A DNA stretch of 64,000 nt from Clitopilus passeckerianus (Eukaryota; Basidiomycota; Agaricomycetes; Agaricales; Entolomataceae). The DNA lies in NCBI GenBank assembly GCA_944990035.1, contig CALYLX010000149.1, forward strand, positions 744,001 through 808,000, given 5' to 3'. The notes beneath the pieces are model-generated. The model did no database searches. It was not told where the DNA came from and was given only the letters and a program-made list of their open reading frames with translations. This document shows, one piece after another, positions 1 through 14,128 of this stretch (its first letter is position 1; each line of letters opens with the position of its first letter). The position numbers and the translations under genes were made by a program.

Positions 1-1037
1 ATACCCGGGATTCCTCTCGTCCACCTAGGCGCTTCGATGGCCCACCAGGAGAGAGGGGTGAAAGGGAACGAGTGCCTAGTGTTGCTGAGGGTATCAGTGA
101 CTGGCGTTCTGGATTAACCCGTCCTGCTCGGCCTTCTGTCTCTGAAGAAGCACCTCTCAGGCGTAGGGGATCCGGTTTCGGCGCACCGCCTGAAGCCCGG
201 GAGCCTAGTGCAGCTGATCAGGCGGATACCTGGGTGAGAGGTAGCAAATTCACGCCATCGACCTCATCCGGAGGAGAAGAAAAGTTCGGAAGTTTGAGGG
301 GCCCAAGGGGTGACATGGGACCTCCAAAAGAAACCCCGGTGCCTGGTGAGAGTGACTGGAGGCGACCAAGGACCCAGAGCAATATTTCTCGTAGGTTTTC
401 CCGGAATCTACATCTACCGCATTTTTTCTGATATGTTACGTGATGCAGCTGGCAGCTCTACGCCCCCAACTCCTCAGATGGGCAGGCGAAAGCTTGAGCT
501 CATTCCTAGGGCCGGATCCGGAGCGGCGTCTGCAACTCCCAGTCCCTTATCGTCACCGCGAATGGGACCGACTGCTACCCCCAATCTCTCAAAGGCCAGC
601 CCTTTCGGTGCCGCCAAGTGAGTATCAATTATGTCCGGAAGGTATCCCGTGCTGACGTCAAATTCACTCGTGTCAGGCCCGTCGATGTTTCTTCGCGAGA
701 GAAGGAAGTTACAGAACGTATTGAAAAGGACCGCGAAACTGGAAAATTGAGCATGTCACGTACTAACTCACGCGCCGGAACAGAGAGAAGCCCGCTTACT
801 AGGACGCCTCCTGCGTCTGCGACGGGGGCGGCAGCAGCAGCAGCAGCTCCCCCGCGCTCTGCTGGGGCCACTCCAGTGAATGGAGGTCCCAAGCCCATTC
901 TTGCACCAACTGTCAGGTCGAACTTCAGCTTTGCCAGCGCGGCTGCTGGCAAAGAAGGAAAGAAGGGTGAAGATGAGAAAGAGGGTGGCGATGACGTTGA
1001 GAAAGCTGCTGAGAAAGTTGGCGAGCTCAACTTGTAG
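1..1037 (+). CDS. eIF4B-like translation initiation factor, 3' part
   Basis: Partial gene cut by the window start; exons read 1-390, 449-617 and 677-1037, with 58- and 59-nt GT-AG introns, all joining in frame. The product is a low-complexity, charged protein. Seen directly: the block ADTWVRGSKFTPS-like segment, a basic motif RRKLELIPR after the first intron, and PVDVSSREKEV followed by a long charged helix and an Ala/Pro/Ser-rich tail ending GELNL. This order matches fungal eIF4B (Tif3/Sce3), an RNA-binding stimulator of the eIF4A helicase in the cytosolic eIF4F complex. The N-terminal RRM expected for the family would lie upstream of the window and is not seen, so the call rests on the C-terminal half. 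It converges on the cyclophilin gene, with 162 bp between stop codons. Confidence 0.72.
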
Positions 1038-1199
1038 GTTCAAAGGAATGTATTTATCGAAGCTGTCGTGATCAATGCTTGTCGCAGTACATCGAATTGC
1101 TATCTTGAATCATCTCATGACGAATGCTTAGAGTTTACGGATTTCATGCATGTAATGACAACGAATGGTATTACTTCCAATGTATCACGTTGGTACCCC

Positions 1200-2460
1200 T
1201 TAATGCCTTCGTTCTCGACCTGTCTCTGGATCAACGAATTTCATCCTTCCTCGTCCCTTGTACCTCACTCCATCTTTGCTTGCAGGTTCTTGGTACCTTT
1301 CTTTCATCCTTGCCAGTTCTGCTTTTCTGGCCGCTTCCAGGCGTTCTTTCTCTTCTCTTTCGAGGCGGGCATCGTATTCCTCCTCTGTCTCATGGCGGCC
1401 ACCAGGAGTTAAGGATTTTGCTTCAGATTCTTTTGGTATCTCTGCCTGATCTTCATCCTCTGAAGTCTTTCTTCGCTTGGACTTCTTTTTTCGGTGACGG
1501 CGGTCTTTTTCTTTGTCTCGACTGGGACTGCGAGACCGAGATCGTGATTCGGAGCGAGAACGGGAACGCCTTGACTTTCGCCGCCCGGAAGATTCGCGGG
1601 GCTCTGATGCCTCCCTAGTTGGTGCAGGTTTCGCTGCTGTAGTGGCAGGTGAGATGAGGAATGAAGAGGGATGGGAATATTTTCCTAACCTGGTTGACGC
1701 AGTTCGAGCTCGCCACAATTAGAAACCACGATGGGAGTCAGGGGCCGATCCTTTGAGTCCGTAGGAAGGCCAGCTATCTTCTGGATAACATCATATCCAC
1801 GAATAACACGGCCGAATACGACATGCTTCCCTAAAGTGCTGTATGAGAATGACGTAGATAGCAGGAAGAGCGGCCGGAGAAAAGTCACCATTCAAGTGCG
1901 GGCATTCTGTGAGGGTGACGAAAAACTGCGAGCCGTTGGTATTCGGGCCCTTGTTGGCCATACAGAGAAGAGCTTCGGAATCCAGAGGCCTTGTGAGGTC
2001 TTCATCGGCGAATGTACTTCCGTAGATGGATTCTCCGCCCCTGCCATCGAATTTCGTGAAGTCTACATAGAAAGGTCATATTAAGTTTCAGAGTTCATAT
2101 GTGGGTTGACGTGAGACCATACCTCCTCCTTGGATCATGAAGTCCTTGATAGAACGGTGGATAGTACTATTTTTGTAGTATAGCGGCACGCTGCTGCCAG
2201 CAGATGGACCCTTTTCACCAGTGCATAATGCACGGAAGCTGAAGCCATGCAGACCTGTCAGAAGAAGCACGCCATCAGGACAATTGAATTGGCTTCTCAC
2301 TTTTCGCAGGTTATGGGAGCAGTGTCATTGTACAGCTCGAAAATGACCCTAGAAGTTGTTAATTTGAACGGCTAGATATGGGGGATAGATTGCAAAGCAC
2401 TTACCGGCCTAATGGTTCATTATTCGATGTGAAATCGAGGAATGTTCTGGGTCGAACCAT
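1200..2460 (-). CDS. Cyclophilin-type peptidyl-prolyl isomerase with RS-rich tail
   Basis: Six exons on the minus strand (2405-2460, 2301-2348, 2123-2238, 1889-2062, 1690-1830, 1200-1636) join in frame to 323 residues. The first about 175 residues form a complete cyclophilin domain: [35 protein letters not shown] and [13 protein letters not shown] blocks are visible, including the catalytic-site FMIQGGD and QFF residues. The following about 145 residues are Lys/Glu-rich with a dense Arg-Ser stretch near residues 190-225, then a charged helix and a basic end. Such RS-tailed cyclophilins (PPIG/CypG type) are nuclear and associate with splicing factors and the RNA polymerase II tail; that role is inferred from architecture. 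The start ATG begins [10 protein letters not shown], giving the normal family N-terminus. It is transcribed divergently from the small GTPase gene. Confidence 0.88.
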
Positions 2461-2684
2461 CAGCGCGTTGGTGGTCCAGCACGGAGATGTACTAAATTAG
2501 CCGACCGTGTTCGCTGGACATGATATCAAGCTTGACTCTCACGGGCAGCTTCCCCAGGTACACAGCCATTATTCCTTTCCTTTTTGTTCTCCCCTTCGCA
2601 TTCCATACGGGCTTTATCGCTTCTCTGCTTAAATTGAAGCAGACATCACATCTCGCCTCTTAGAAATTCAGTCCGGTCGCCATT

Positions 2685-3710
2685 ATGCGCCAGTTTAACG
2701 TCGTTGTTTTAGGTGGTGAGTCTCGTATCATTGAGTTCAACTCGTGCGGACTGGACCCTGCTCACATGGCAATGCCTTGTTGCTTTCTCGCTTTAGCTGG
2801 AGGTGTTGGAAAGTCGGCCCTCACAGGTACGCAGAGTCTTTGTTCACACTTCCATTAGACGAATACTAAGTCTGAGTCCTTTCAGTTCGATTCATTCGGG
2901 ACGAGTTCATTGAGCACTATGACCCAACGATAGAAGGTTCGTGCAAGAAGAATCGGGGGAGAGATGGGAACTAATCTTGACGGCTTTCAGAGGAATACCG
3001 TCGAAATATAACCGTGGATGGTCAACTATCGTCTGTACGTGTCTTGTTTGCGCCACTCATATGCCGAACACCCCTTCCACCACCACCACCTCTGGCTTTA
3101 TCTGCCCCTGTGATTGTAGCTAATTACATCTTCCTATAGCTCGAAGTTCTTGATACAGCTGGTGCTGAGCAATTTACCTCGTTGAACGAGGTTTACATCA
3201 AGGTGCTTGCGCTATCGGTATTCCCGAACGGAACATGAACTGACGATTCTCCCATCCTAGTCGGGGCGAGGCTTTGTTTTGGTCTTCAGGCAAGTGGCTT
3301 AAATGCTTATCGGGGTAAGCAATACTTAGATCCGATCACAGCTTGACCCAAGAAGCAAGCTTGAAGGAGGTCGATAACCTGCGAAAGCAAATCTATCGTA
3401 TCAAAGGAAAAGATACGGTATGTCGTTTCATTGGAGTAGCCAGATGTTCGAAGGGCTGATAATATTCCAGGGAATTCCGATTGTGGTTGTCGGAACGAAG
3501 CTCGACCTCGTCAATGAGCGGGAGGTGCAACGAAACACCATCAATGCTCTAGCCCAGCGCTGGAACCTTCCTTTCTACGAAACCTCTGCCAAAAGGAATT
3601 GGCATGTTCATGATGTCTTTGAAGACCTCGTCAAACAAATGAGGCAAATATACCCTCCTGAACCCTCAAGAAAATCCAAAAAATCCAGCGGCAAATGCAT
3701 TATCATGTAG
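2685..3710 (+). CDS. Rap/Rsr1-like Ras-family small GTPase
   Basis: Eight exons (2685-2715, 2797-2826, 2886-2936, 2991-3034, 3140-3202, 3261-3289, 3342-3417, 3471-3710) give exactly 187 residues. Visible motifs: P-loop GAGGVGKS (10-17), effector loop YDPTIEEEY (32-40), switch II DTAGAEQF (57-64), TKLD (117-120, in place of NKxD), ETSAK (145-149), a Lys-rich hypervariable tail and a C-terminal CIIM prenylation box. The residue equivalent to Ras Gln61 is Ala. Rap and Rsr1 proteins also lack Gln here, which with the effector loop points to that branch rather than classical Ras. Rsr1/Rap proteins act at the plasma membrane in polarity and bud or branch site choice; this role is by family. Intron 6 (3290-3341) is a GC-AG intron, needed for the frame to close in codon 83. 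Confidence 0.88.
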
Positions 3711-4243
3711 CTGCTTATACACGTCATTCCCTTTTCTCAGTCTCTCAGTATCGGTGGTTCATTCGCTCTCTTAGCATTTCATTCGAATTTCTGTAGCCCA
3801 TCCGTCTACTACTGCTCATGGTTATCGCTAGCAATTGTCTTCATACTAACGCTCTTTTTATTTCTGGTGACTTTCGAATTCTACCCTTGGACATTCATTC
3901 TTGTTATACATGCAATACCCACCTATACCCCTCTTGTATTACCAGTACGCTCGTTTCCCTTCTATATTCAGCCTAGCAATTAGACTCCCGAATCTCGTTT
4001 CCGCTCTCACAAATGCAGCAATTTGGACGGTTGTTCCCCTTTTGTCGACTCCTGCCTCTCGGGCGTATCCTTCAACTTTGGGGAAACTAGCAGTGCAATG
4101 TGGCGGTGTCTTATTTGTCCATGATTGTCACCGGCTTCAGACGGCCCCTTTGTTTGGCAAATTTTTAAATACAGCCTCTGTTCCGCACCCTCACCTCGTT
4201 TTACGTTTTACCTTCCTTTTTACAGCTTTAGACTTCGTTAAAA
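3711..4243. other. Intergenic region between GTPase and DBP2 genes
   Basis: A 533-bp stretch with no convincing coding exon. It should contain the 3' UTR of the GTPase gene and the promoter and 5' UTR of DBP2. Long pyrimidine-rich tracts occur close to the DBP2 start, as is usual for highly expressed fungal genes. No defined regulatory site was recognised. Confidence 0.5.
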
Positions 4244-6927
<2,684 letters not shown>

Positions 6928-7125
6928 TTATGTGCCGCCTCTCACACCGACTTGCATTTTTCATTCTGTTACTTCATTTTTGAACACATTCAGCCATGAG
7001 CCCTCATATGTTAGATCCGCACTGTAGAGCTTTTAATAGACACCATGCATGTTATTTTGTGTTATTGGATGCTTGTTTGACGTGAAATCAACTTTCTGAG
7101 CTGCTGTCAACATCTTAGCCTCTTG

Positions 7126-8202
7126 ATGTCAACGAAAAGGACTCTACTTGTTGGTGGTATTGAAGCCAATGTCTTTGAGGCCCTGCCGGCTGCCTCGGCG
7201 GAAACTAGAAAGGAGACGGTTGTGTTTTTCTTTTTGCACGGCCGTGGGGGATCTGCAGATGTAGAAGAACATCTTGCCAGGCGATTCGTCGAGAAGGTCG
7301 CCGAATTTGATGAAAAACATAGGAAACAGTTTGTGCTGGTCACTTTCGTGAGTCACAATTTAACAACTCCATAGTAGTTTGTTGATTCAGTTAGGATCAC
7401 CGAAACCATGGTCGGAGGCTAATCGATGCTAGGGCGAATGCTGGCTGGAATAAAAAAGATCGGACGAAGAATAATGATACACATGCGTGCGTAGACATTG
7501 TGAAATCATATTGCATTCTATTGAATAAATATCTGCAGGATCGACATGTGGGCTATCCAATGTAAGTAAAGGTTGATACTGGTTTGCAAGGTTCTGGTCA
7601 ATTCTAATTTCCCATTACTCAGCTGGAACAGCAAAGGATGTGTCGTTCTTGATTGACGTTCTACCTTCGTTCTTGTTTCCTGATGATGAGCCGAATCCGA
7701 TTACCGAATGGGGCCTTGCAGGCAAGAGTCTAGGCGGACATTCTACGTGGATTGGGACTGCGCAAGGTAAGTTATATATTTCTCTCGAGTAAAGGTCAGA
7801 CAGCTTACCCCGAGGTAAGATTCCCGTATCAAGACGGGGATTCCGATAATTGGATGTCCTGATTACCTCAAGTTGATGACGGACCGTGCAATCAAGAAAG
7901 GGGTCAACCCAGAGAAAGCACCCTATTTTCCAGAAAGCTTCAAAGAGATGCTTAAGCAATCGGACGTGGCAAGCATTTGTGCACAAGGGGCTAAACCATT
8001 CTTAGGAAAACGGATTCTGGTGCTCTCTGGTGGAGATGATAAAGTGGTGCCGCACAGTGCTGGCAAAGAATTTATTGATAATGTACTCGACGTCGGTGTC
8101 GACGGTGTCAAGGAGGTCATTGTCTACGACGGCGTTGGGCATGAATGTACTGACCAAATGATTGACGATGTTGCTACCTTTGTGGTGAAGTACTGTATGT
8201 AG
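7126..8202 (+). CDS. Alpha/beta-hydrolase fold protein
   Basis: Five exons (7126-7347, 7395-7486, 7539-7561, 7623-7766, 7820-8202) close in frame to 287 residues. The N-terminus reads MSTKRTLLVGG. Visible hydrolase features: the early FLHGRGGS loop that normally forms the oxyanion hole, the nucleophile elbow GKSLGGH (Ser148), a GGDD segment (231-234) that may supply the acidic residue, and DGVGHE with the likely catalytic His268. There is no signal peptide or membrane segment, so a soluble cytosolic enzyme is likely. Substrate and pathway cannot be told from sequence; serine esterase or thioesterase activity is only a family-level expectation. Exon 3 is just 23 nt. It is followed about 240 bp later by the PHD-protein gene in the same direction. 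Confidence 0.82.
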
Positions 8203-8440
8203 ATTGTTACGTAAGCTTTGTTGAGCGAAATTGTCATTGCCTTTCATTCCCAAACACAAATCAAAAGGTCCAGACCTTTGCTATTTCGTGTCCTGCTCGC
8301 TGTCCGGCTCGTTGAGCTCGACTCCTCCCACGACGTTCGTTGCGTCGTAACCGCTCTTATAAGAGTCAAACCTTGAATAGAGCTCACGTAGAAGACACGT
8401 GTGGCACCTGCAACAGGCTCTCTACACCACCGGGTATTCG

Positions 8441-11400
8441 ATGCCTCGCCGGGGTTCTACTCGCAATGCGCCTCGTCAAGAAACACCTCCTCCAGTGGTA
8501 CCAGTCAACGATGTGCAACCACTAGAGCCACTGGCTATCCTTCGGAGGCAGTGGAAGTGGGCGGCGTTTAGCCAGTTTTTCTTCACCTTCAATCATCTAT
8601 TTAACATGACGGACGTCTCGCTCATTGTACGTTCTTTTTAACATCCTTGGCCTGCCTTCGACTTACCTTGAATATACAACAGCAAATTGAGCAGGACCTC
8701 GTCAATGAAACACACGTAGTAATCCCCCGTATAATGCAACGTTTACTCTTCACCATCTCATATGACCGCAAAATAAAGTGCGTATGACCCGCGCCACACT
8801 TTTCCAAACCCCCAGCTGACGCGTTTTTATCAGTTTGGATAATTGGCAGACCGCCCTACGTAAACAATATCGCAAAAGAGACCCTGCTGCGAACCCCATT
8901 GGCCCCGAACCACGCGTCGAGGTCCCGGATGAACCGGCCAGCTCACCTCCCCCTGAGGAGTTTATTCCAATCCCTGAGCTCAAGGTGGAGGACTTTGACA
9001 AGAAGGAGGACAAGGAGGAACTTGATACTACAGAGGACGCCACAGCCACCGATCCTGTCGTGGAGAAAAACCTCCCCGAGTCTACTCGAGCAAGTACTCT
9101 GGAGCCTGCTGCTAGTGTCAAAGGCACCAGTGTCCAACCGTCTGAGATCGATTCGGAGCTTCCTAGCACACGCTACGCATCTGTTGGTGGAGATGCCAAC
9201 GAGATGGAGGGAGAGCAGGAAGACAGCAAGGATTGGCTTGAACTGTCGATGCTGGAGAAGTTGGATACCATGCATCTCTTGACTGAGTGGCAATTCCAAA
9301 GCCCGATGAGGTTGAGGCAGCTGATGCGTAGCGATGACGAGACTGCGACTTGGGTGAGGATCTTTACTCTCTAATAGTGTTCAGATTCTCATTTCTTATA
9401 TTTTAGCGTGTTGAACCCATTGGATATGATGCCAGACATAACGCGTACTGGCTTATTGGAAGTAAGTGGTGTTCAGCTGGCGCCGTAAGGCTGAGCACTA
9501 AAGTATTTCTCCAGCTGATCGTCTATGGATCCAACGGCCTCTCCCCAAGCCGCCTAAGCCCAAGAAGACCACTAAAACTCTCAAACGCAAACGCGCACCC
9601 GCAAAGTCCGCCAAAGCCTCAAAGGGAAAAGGCAAACGCCAGGCTGAATCTGCGAGCGTCCCAGCGTCGAAGCGACCCAGGCTCGCCAAAGAGAAGGAGG
9701 AAGTGCCTTCCGGTCGCGGTAGAGCGGCGAAAGCACAAGCCAAAACGAAGCTGGAACAGCAAGCAGCGCAGCTTGCGGCGACGAAGAAGGAAATCGAGAT
9801 GGAGGCTAAAAGAGCTGGGACGAGAAGCAGTCCGCGTAAAGCAGCTGCGGTGACTTCTGCCAGTGCGCCGCCGCCGCCGAGGGGGACTAGAGCTAGTAGA
9901 CGATTGAGGGGGAAGGCGGATGATGAGGATGAAGAGTGGCAGGCTGTTCCGGATGAATGGCTGGATGATGCGAAGGAGGTTAATGGGAGGAGGATTAGTA
10001 AGAGGGGTCAGGCGTTGAAGACTGGCCTCGAGAGTGAGGGGAGCGAGATTAGCGACTTGACGGAGTTGAGCGAGGAAACTCGCGGTGACGATGCTCAAGA
10101 CGAAGATCCCGTTGTAGAGGATGAAGACGATGAAGACGAAGAGGAGGAAGAGGAGCAGGAGCCGCAAGTAGACGAGCCTGCGCTTCCGGCAGATTTCATA
10201 GAATGGGAAACGGTGAGGTTTTAATTTCTATTGAGAAGATCATGCATTAATGGATTGCTGCAGATTGCCGTCACCTTGTACGAATGGGAGCACGTTGCCG
10301 ACCCATTCGAAAAGGCAACCCACTACTTAGAGAAGGCGCTGTATAAGGTGCTTGTGAATGACCTCATTCCACCGATCACAGAAGAGCTGAGGGTAAGTTG
10401 GTTTAGTATGTTCCAATCCTGTCTTTTCTCATGAAGGGTCTATAGGAAATTGAACGCAAGGAACGTATGGAAGCAGCCCTCAACCAGCGCAAACGTTCCT
10501 CTCGCCTCCTGATCCGACAGTCTATGAAAGAGGAAGCTGAGGCTGCAGCTCGTAAGCAGGCTGAGGAAGAAGAGAAGAATAGTCGTGCGATGCGACAGGC
10601 CGTAAGGGCTGAGAAACAGGAGGATGCTCGAGCTCAGAGGGAGACGGCTAGGGAGCAGCGTAAGAGGGAAAGAGAAGAAAGGGAGGAGAGAGAACGTATA
10701 CAGCAGGAGCTGGCCGAGCAGAGGGAGAAGGAACGGCAAGAGAGATTGGCAAATGGCATCAAAGAGTATGTTCTGTTTCTGTGTCATACTGGTGCTGTTC
10801 GCTCACTCCCTGTCAGTGAGGAGAAAGACGGGAAAGCTAAATCTGCTCGGAGTAGAAGCAAGAAAGCGCCACGCCAGAACGGTCGCCAGGCATCCGCATC
10901 CAAAAGTGGTTCTCGTACCCCTGGAGAGGAGTGGGAGGTCGACTGCGAGATATGTCTTAGACGTGGTCGTAATATTGTGCGCAATTTCGTATCCTTGTTA
11001 CTCTTCCTCTTACGCTAATGATTTACCAACAGGATGATGGGATTCCTATGGCCTCTTGCGGCAACTGTGGGAAATGGCAGCATATTCCTTGCCACGACGC
11101 GTCCGACCAACAAGCAGGAAGGCGCAAGCGGAATTGGAATTCAGTCGACTTCATTTGTCGTCAGTGTCAACTGGCAAAAGCTGCGCATCACTCTCAAGCA
11201 AGATACGACCAAATGCAAATGCATAATGCGCATCCAGGGCAGCACCAAAATCCCTACGCACATCTGGTTTCCGGAACCTCCGCATACCCGACCCAACCCC
11301 CCCATATGGGGCCGGTGGGCAATAGCGTGCAGCATGCCGGTTACCCTGCAGCAGCCTCGACGAATGGCAGGGGGATGGGATACGGGCGAGAGTATCAGGG

Positions 11401-11891
11401 AGTTGGTCAACATGATCACACTTCCCCACATCAACCACAACCCGTCCAGTACAACCACCAAGGGTATGGCGGCGTCTCGTTCACTCATTATCAACCGCAT
11501 CTACGCGAGTTCTCTGCAAACCCGCAAGCATACTCTTCCAGTCATGTCCGAGCTTATGGGCACAGTCAAGTTCCATATTCCCAGTATCAAGCGAGTACAC
11601 ATGCATATCAGGTAAGACAGCTTGTCTTTCCAAAAGTGTATTGAAGCTAACAATGCAAAGGCTCCGCCTGCACCTGCACAGCAGTGGAGCGCAAATCCGA
11701 CTTCCTATCACCAAATTTCGTCCCAACGCCATTCCCCGGCAGAGCCTGCAGCACCATTAGGTCTCCCTACTCCGGTGCCCACCGATATGAATCCATATGC
11801 TCGCCAGTGGCAGCAGCAGTCTCTCGCTGCTGCACAACAGTCACAACCTCAACAATACCCAGCTTCAACTTATCAGCATCCTCCATCTTAA
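8441..11891 (+). CDS. DDT/WHIM-type chromatin protein with PHD finger
   Basis: Ten exons (8441-8626, 8683-8777, 8834-9353, 9407-9461, 9515-10212, 10264-10392, 10446-10765, 10817-10976, 11033-11611, 11661-11891) give 990 residues. N-terminal about 110 residues resemble a DDT helical domain. A WHIM-like block follows, with LLTEWQ, then WRVEPIGYDARHNAYW across the exon 3/4 junction. Next come a Lys-rich and acidic linker, a long Glu/Arg/Lys coiled coil (about residues 570-665), and a PHD finger with C4HC3 spacing from CEIC to CRQC (about 710-765). The tail is rich in Gln, Tyr, His and Pro. The combination is that of RSF1/CECR2-like subunits of ISWI remodellers, which read histone tails in the nucleus; the exact complex is inferred. 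The seventh intron (10766-10816) is 51 nt and stop-free in frame. Confidence 0.8.
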
Positions 11892-12108
11892 TTCTTGGAT
11901 ATTACTTCAATTTCTTGTGTAGATTGGTTATCTGTTACGTAGTAGGCAATAATAGAACTTTTTAATGAGCGCCCCATCTCCATAGCCCTTGTATCAATTT
12001 TAAGGCAAAACATTGTATATTGAACTACGTAGGGTATGTTACAGACGAGTAGGGAAATGGCAAGAGCGGTGAGGCGTAAAGCAGGACAAAAAGGTGTGAC
12101 GAAGTAAA

Positions 12109-13539
12109 CTACTTTCGTGGACGCTTCTTGACCTCGTCATCTTTACAAGCATGAAGCATGATTTTGTTCGGATGGCCTGGGGTCATTCCTGAGTGTCCCT
12201 TTGACCAATCGTAGGCCACTGCGTAGGCGAAGATGTTTCCGTTACGACTGAAGGCGGTGGATGCTACTGGTCCTGGGCAAGGGTCGAATGCTGGAGAAGA
12301 TAGAGTGAATAAGGGATTAGCTCCAGAACACGTGGATAGGGAACATACACTTCAGGCGAGTACGGGCATCCTTATCCCAGAAGTGAATTGTACCGTCCGA
12401 GCCTATCCAGAACATCAGCTTCGTGGTTAGGAGAAGGACGGGGTTAGCCTACCGCAAGTCGAGAAGGTACCGTGCACAGGGTGGAATGAAATGTCGTTGA
12501 CTGCATATACAAGTGCTTGGTCCTTAGATCCTGGGACATTATCGCGACGATGACACTTGAAAGAGAAATTGCTCCTGTTAAAGTAATAAACCGTCAGAAG
12601 AGTTGGTTTGCTGGCCGATGAATTAAGACGAACGCGCTATCCTTCTCTTCTACGTATCTGTGAAGAATGGCGTAAGATTTGGGTGCTTTGAAGGAGAAAG
12701 GCGGACGAACTGTATGGCGACTCGACCCTCAACACTTCCAACTGCAAACCCACTGTTCTGCGCGGCCGTGAAACACGTCACAACGCGTGTTTGCCATTTG
12801 AGGGGAGATTGGATAGTCTGTCAAAGGAGTAATCAGACCCAAGAATGGCACGCCAACAAAGGTTACTCACTTTGAACGCGGTATTGGGGTTTGTGAGGTT
12901 GAATATCTGGATATGGCGCTCGGCTGTCCCAACAACCATTAATGGATATTGGACGTCAAAGGTGTAGCATCGCTCTGGAAGGGTTACGGTTGCAACCGCG
13001 TTCGAGGTTCGCAGGTCCCAGTACTAAACACCATGGAATGAGCGGGGAAGCCGCACAAGGAAAACTTTCTACTTACTTTTATCGTTTTGTCCCAACTCCC
13101 GGTCGCCAATATGCCTCCAGAAGCATCAATCCACCTCACAGTCTTTATTGGCGCGTCATGCTGGGCAACCTGTGTTGCTTGTCCTGTTGTAATATCGTAC
13201 ATTCGGCCAGCATTGTCGGCTCCTCCAGAGAAAACCTTGTTACCCTCCTGCAAGCACTGTTAGCCGAAAGCAGGTCCTTAGATTCGTAATTCATACCTTG
13301 TTCCAACAGACGCTGAGAACAGGACCTTGGTGCTGATATAGCGCTTTTCCTTGTGACTGAAGGTTGGCTGCAACTTCGTAAATGCGCACGCTATTATCCC
13401 ATGCGCCAACAGCAAGATAATCCGCTTGGGGGGAGAACGATATCGAAGATATCGAGTCTTCTGGCGGTTGCGGCATTTCTACATCCTTCTGTTCCGTTGC
13501 TGCAGCAGCCGTCGTGGTTGAGCCACCAAAGAACGCCAT
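12109..13539 (-). CDS. RAE1: RAE1/Gle2 mRNA export factor, WD40 propeller
   Basis: Eight exons on the minus strand (13297-13539, 13077-13247, 12871-13023, 12711-12817, 12634-12657, 12453-12574, 12349-12402, 12109-12290) join in frame to 351 residues. It begins [10 protein letters not shown], followed by the conserved [16 protein letters not shown]40 blades are visible as [47 protein letters not shown] and [10 protein letters not shown]. The end is NKIMLHAC followed by a basic KKRPRK tail, the same ending style as fission yeast Rae1. The protein binds Nup98-type GLEBS motifs at nuclear pores and supports mRNA export and mitotic spindle function. Length fits the family (about 350-370). Exon 5 is only 24 nt. 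Confidence 0.93.
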
Positions 13540-14089
13540 TCTGTGGTTGATGATGTTCGCGTGAATGACCTCGCCTTGAAGGCCAGGAGCGGGTGTTCGG
13601 AATTTGCCGTAAAATTCCCACACTTCGGAAGCACAACTGGGGTTCAGATCAAGTCAGATATATTATTCGGAACCCAGTGTTGCAACACAATTTTCTATCT
13701 CAACAACCACCTAGTAAAAAGACATGAAGTTTGCATACATTATTGATGAGAATGCTCAATTACATTGAGTTGGCACTGAGAACACTATTGTAGATGGAGT
13801 ACTAGCCTAGTACAGTAGTAGAAGACTAGATATGCAAAAAGTACCAGCTTCAAGTTTGCAACTTTTTGTCACACTGTGTAATGCTTTCCCATCACAGGAA
13901 CAAGTTTCTAAATTGAGCAAAAGCTTGAAGCTCTAAGTTCTGAATCTTGAGGCTCAGCTTTGCAGCTCTGAGATTAAGCAGATATATTGTGATATACACC
14001 AAGTTAGAGATAGCAAATGTACAGATAGTATTATTGAACATTATTTACCACATCAGCAAAAGCTGGATTTACTTTTCCACATTTTTTCA

Positions 14090-14128
14090 TACTTTTCCTA
14101 CTTGTTAATACAACAAGTAGGAAAAGTA
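14090..14128. repeat. Perfect 17-bp-arm palindrome
   Basis: Arms 14090-14106 and 14112-14128 are perfect inverted complements around a 5-nt loop (AATAC). The arm reads TACTTTTCCTACTTGTT. It is surrounded by further CTTTTCC and AAGTAA tracts. It could be the end of a palindromic MITE or a cruciform-prone sequence; no gene lies next to it. Confidence 0.85.

Noticed and set aside
8750..9169. Long antisense open frames over the PHD gene, and similar ones over DBP2 and LINE ORFs
   Set aside because: They mirror coding sequence with biased codon use and lack own motifs or introns.
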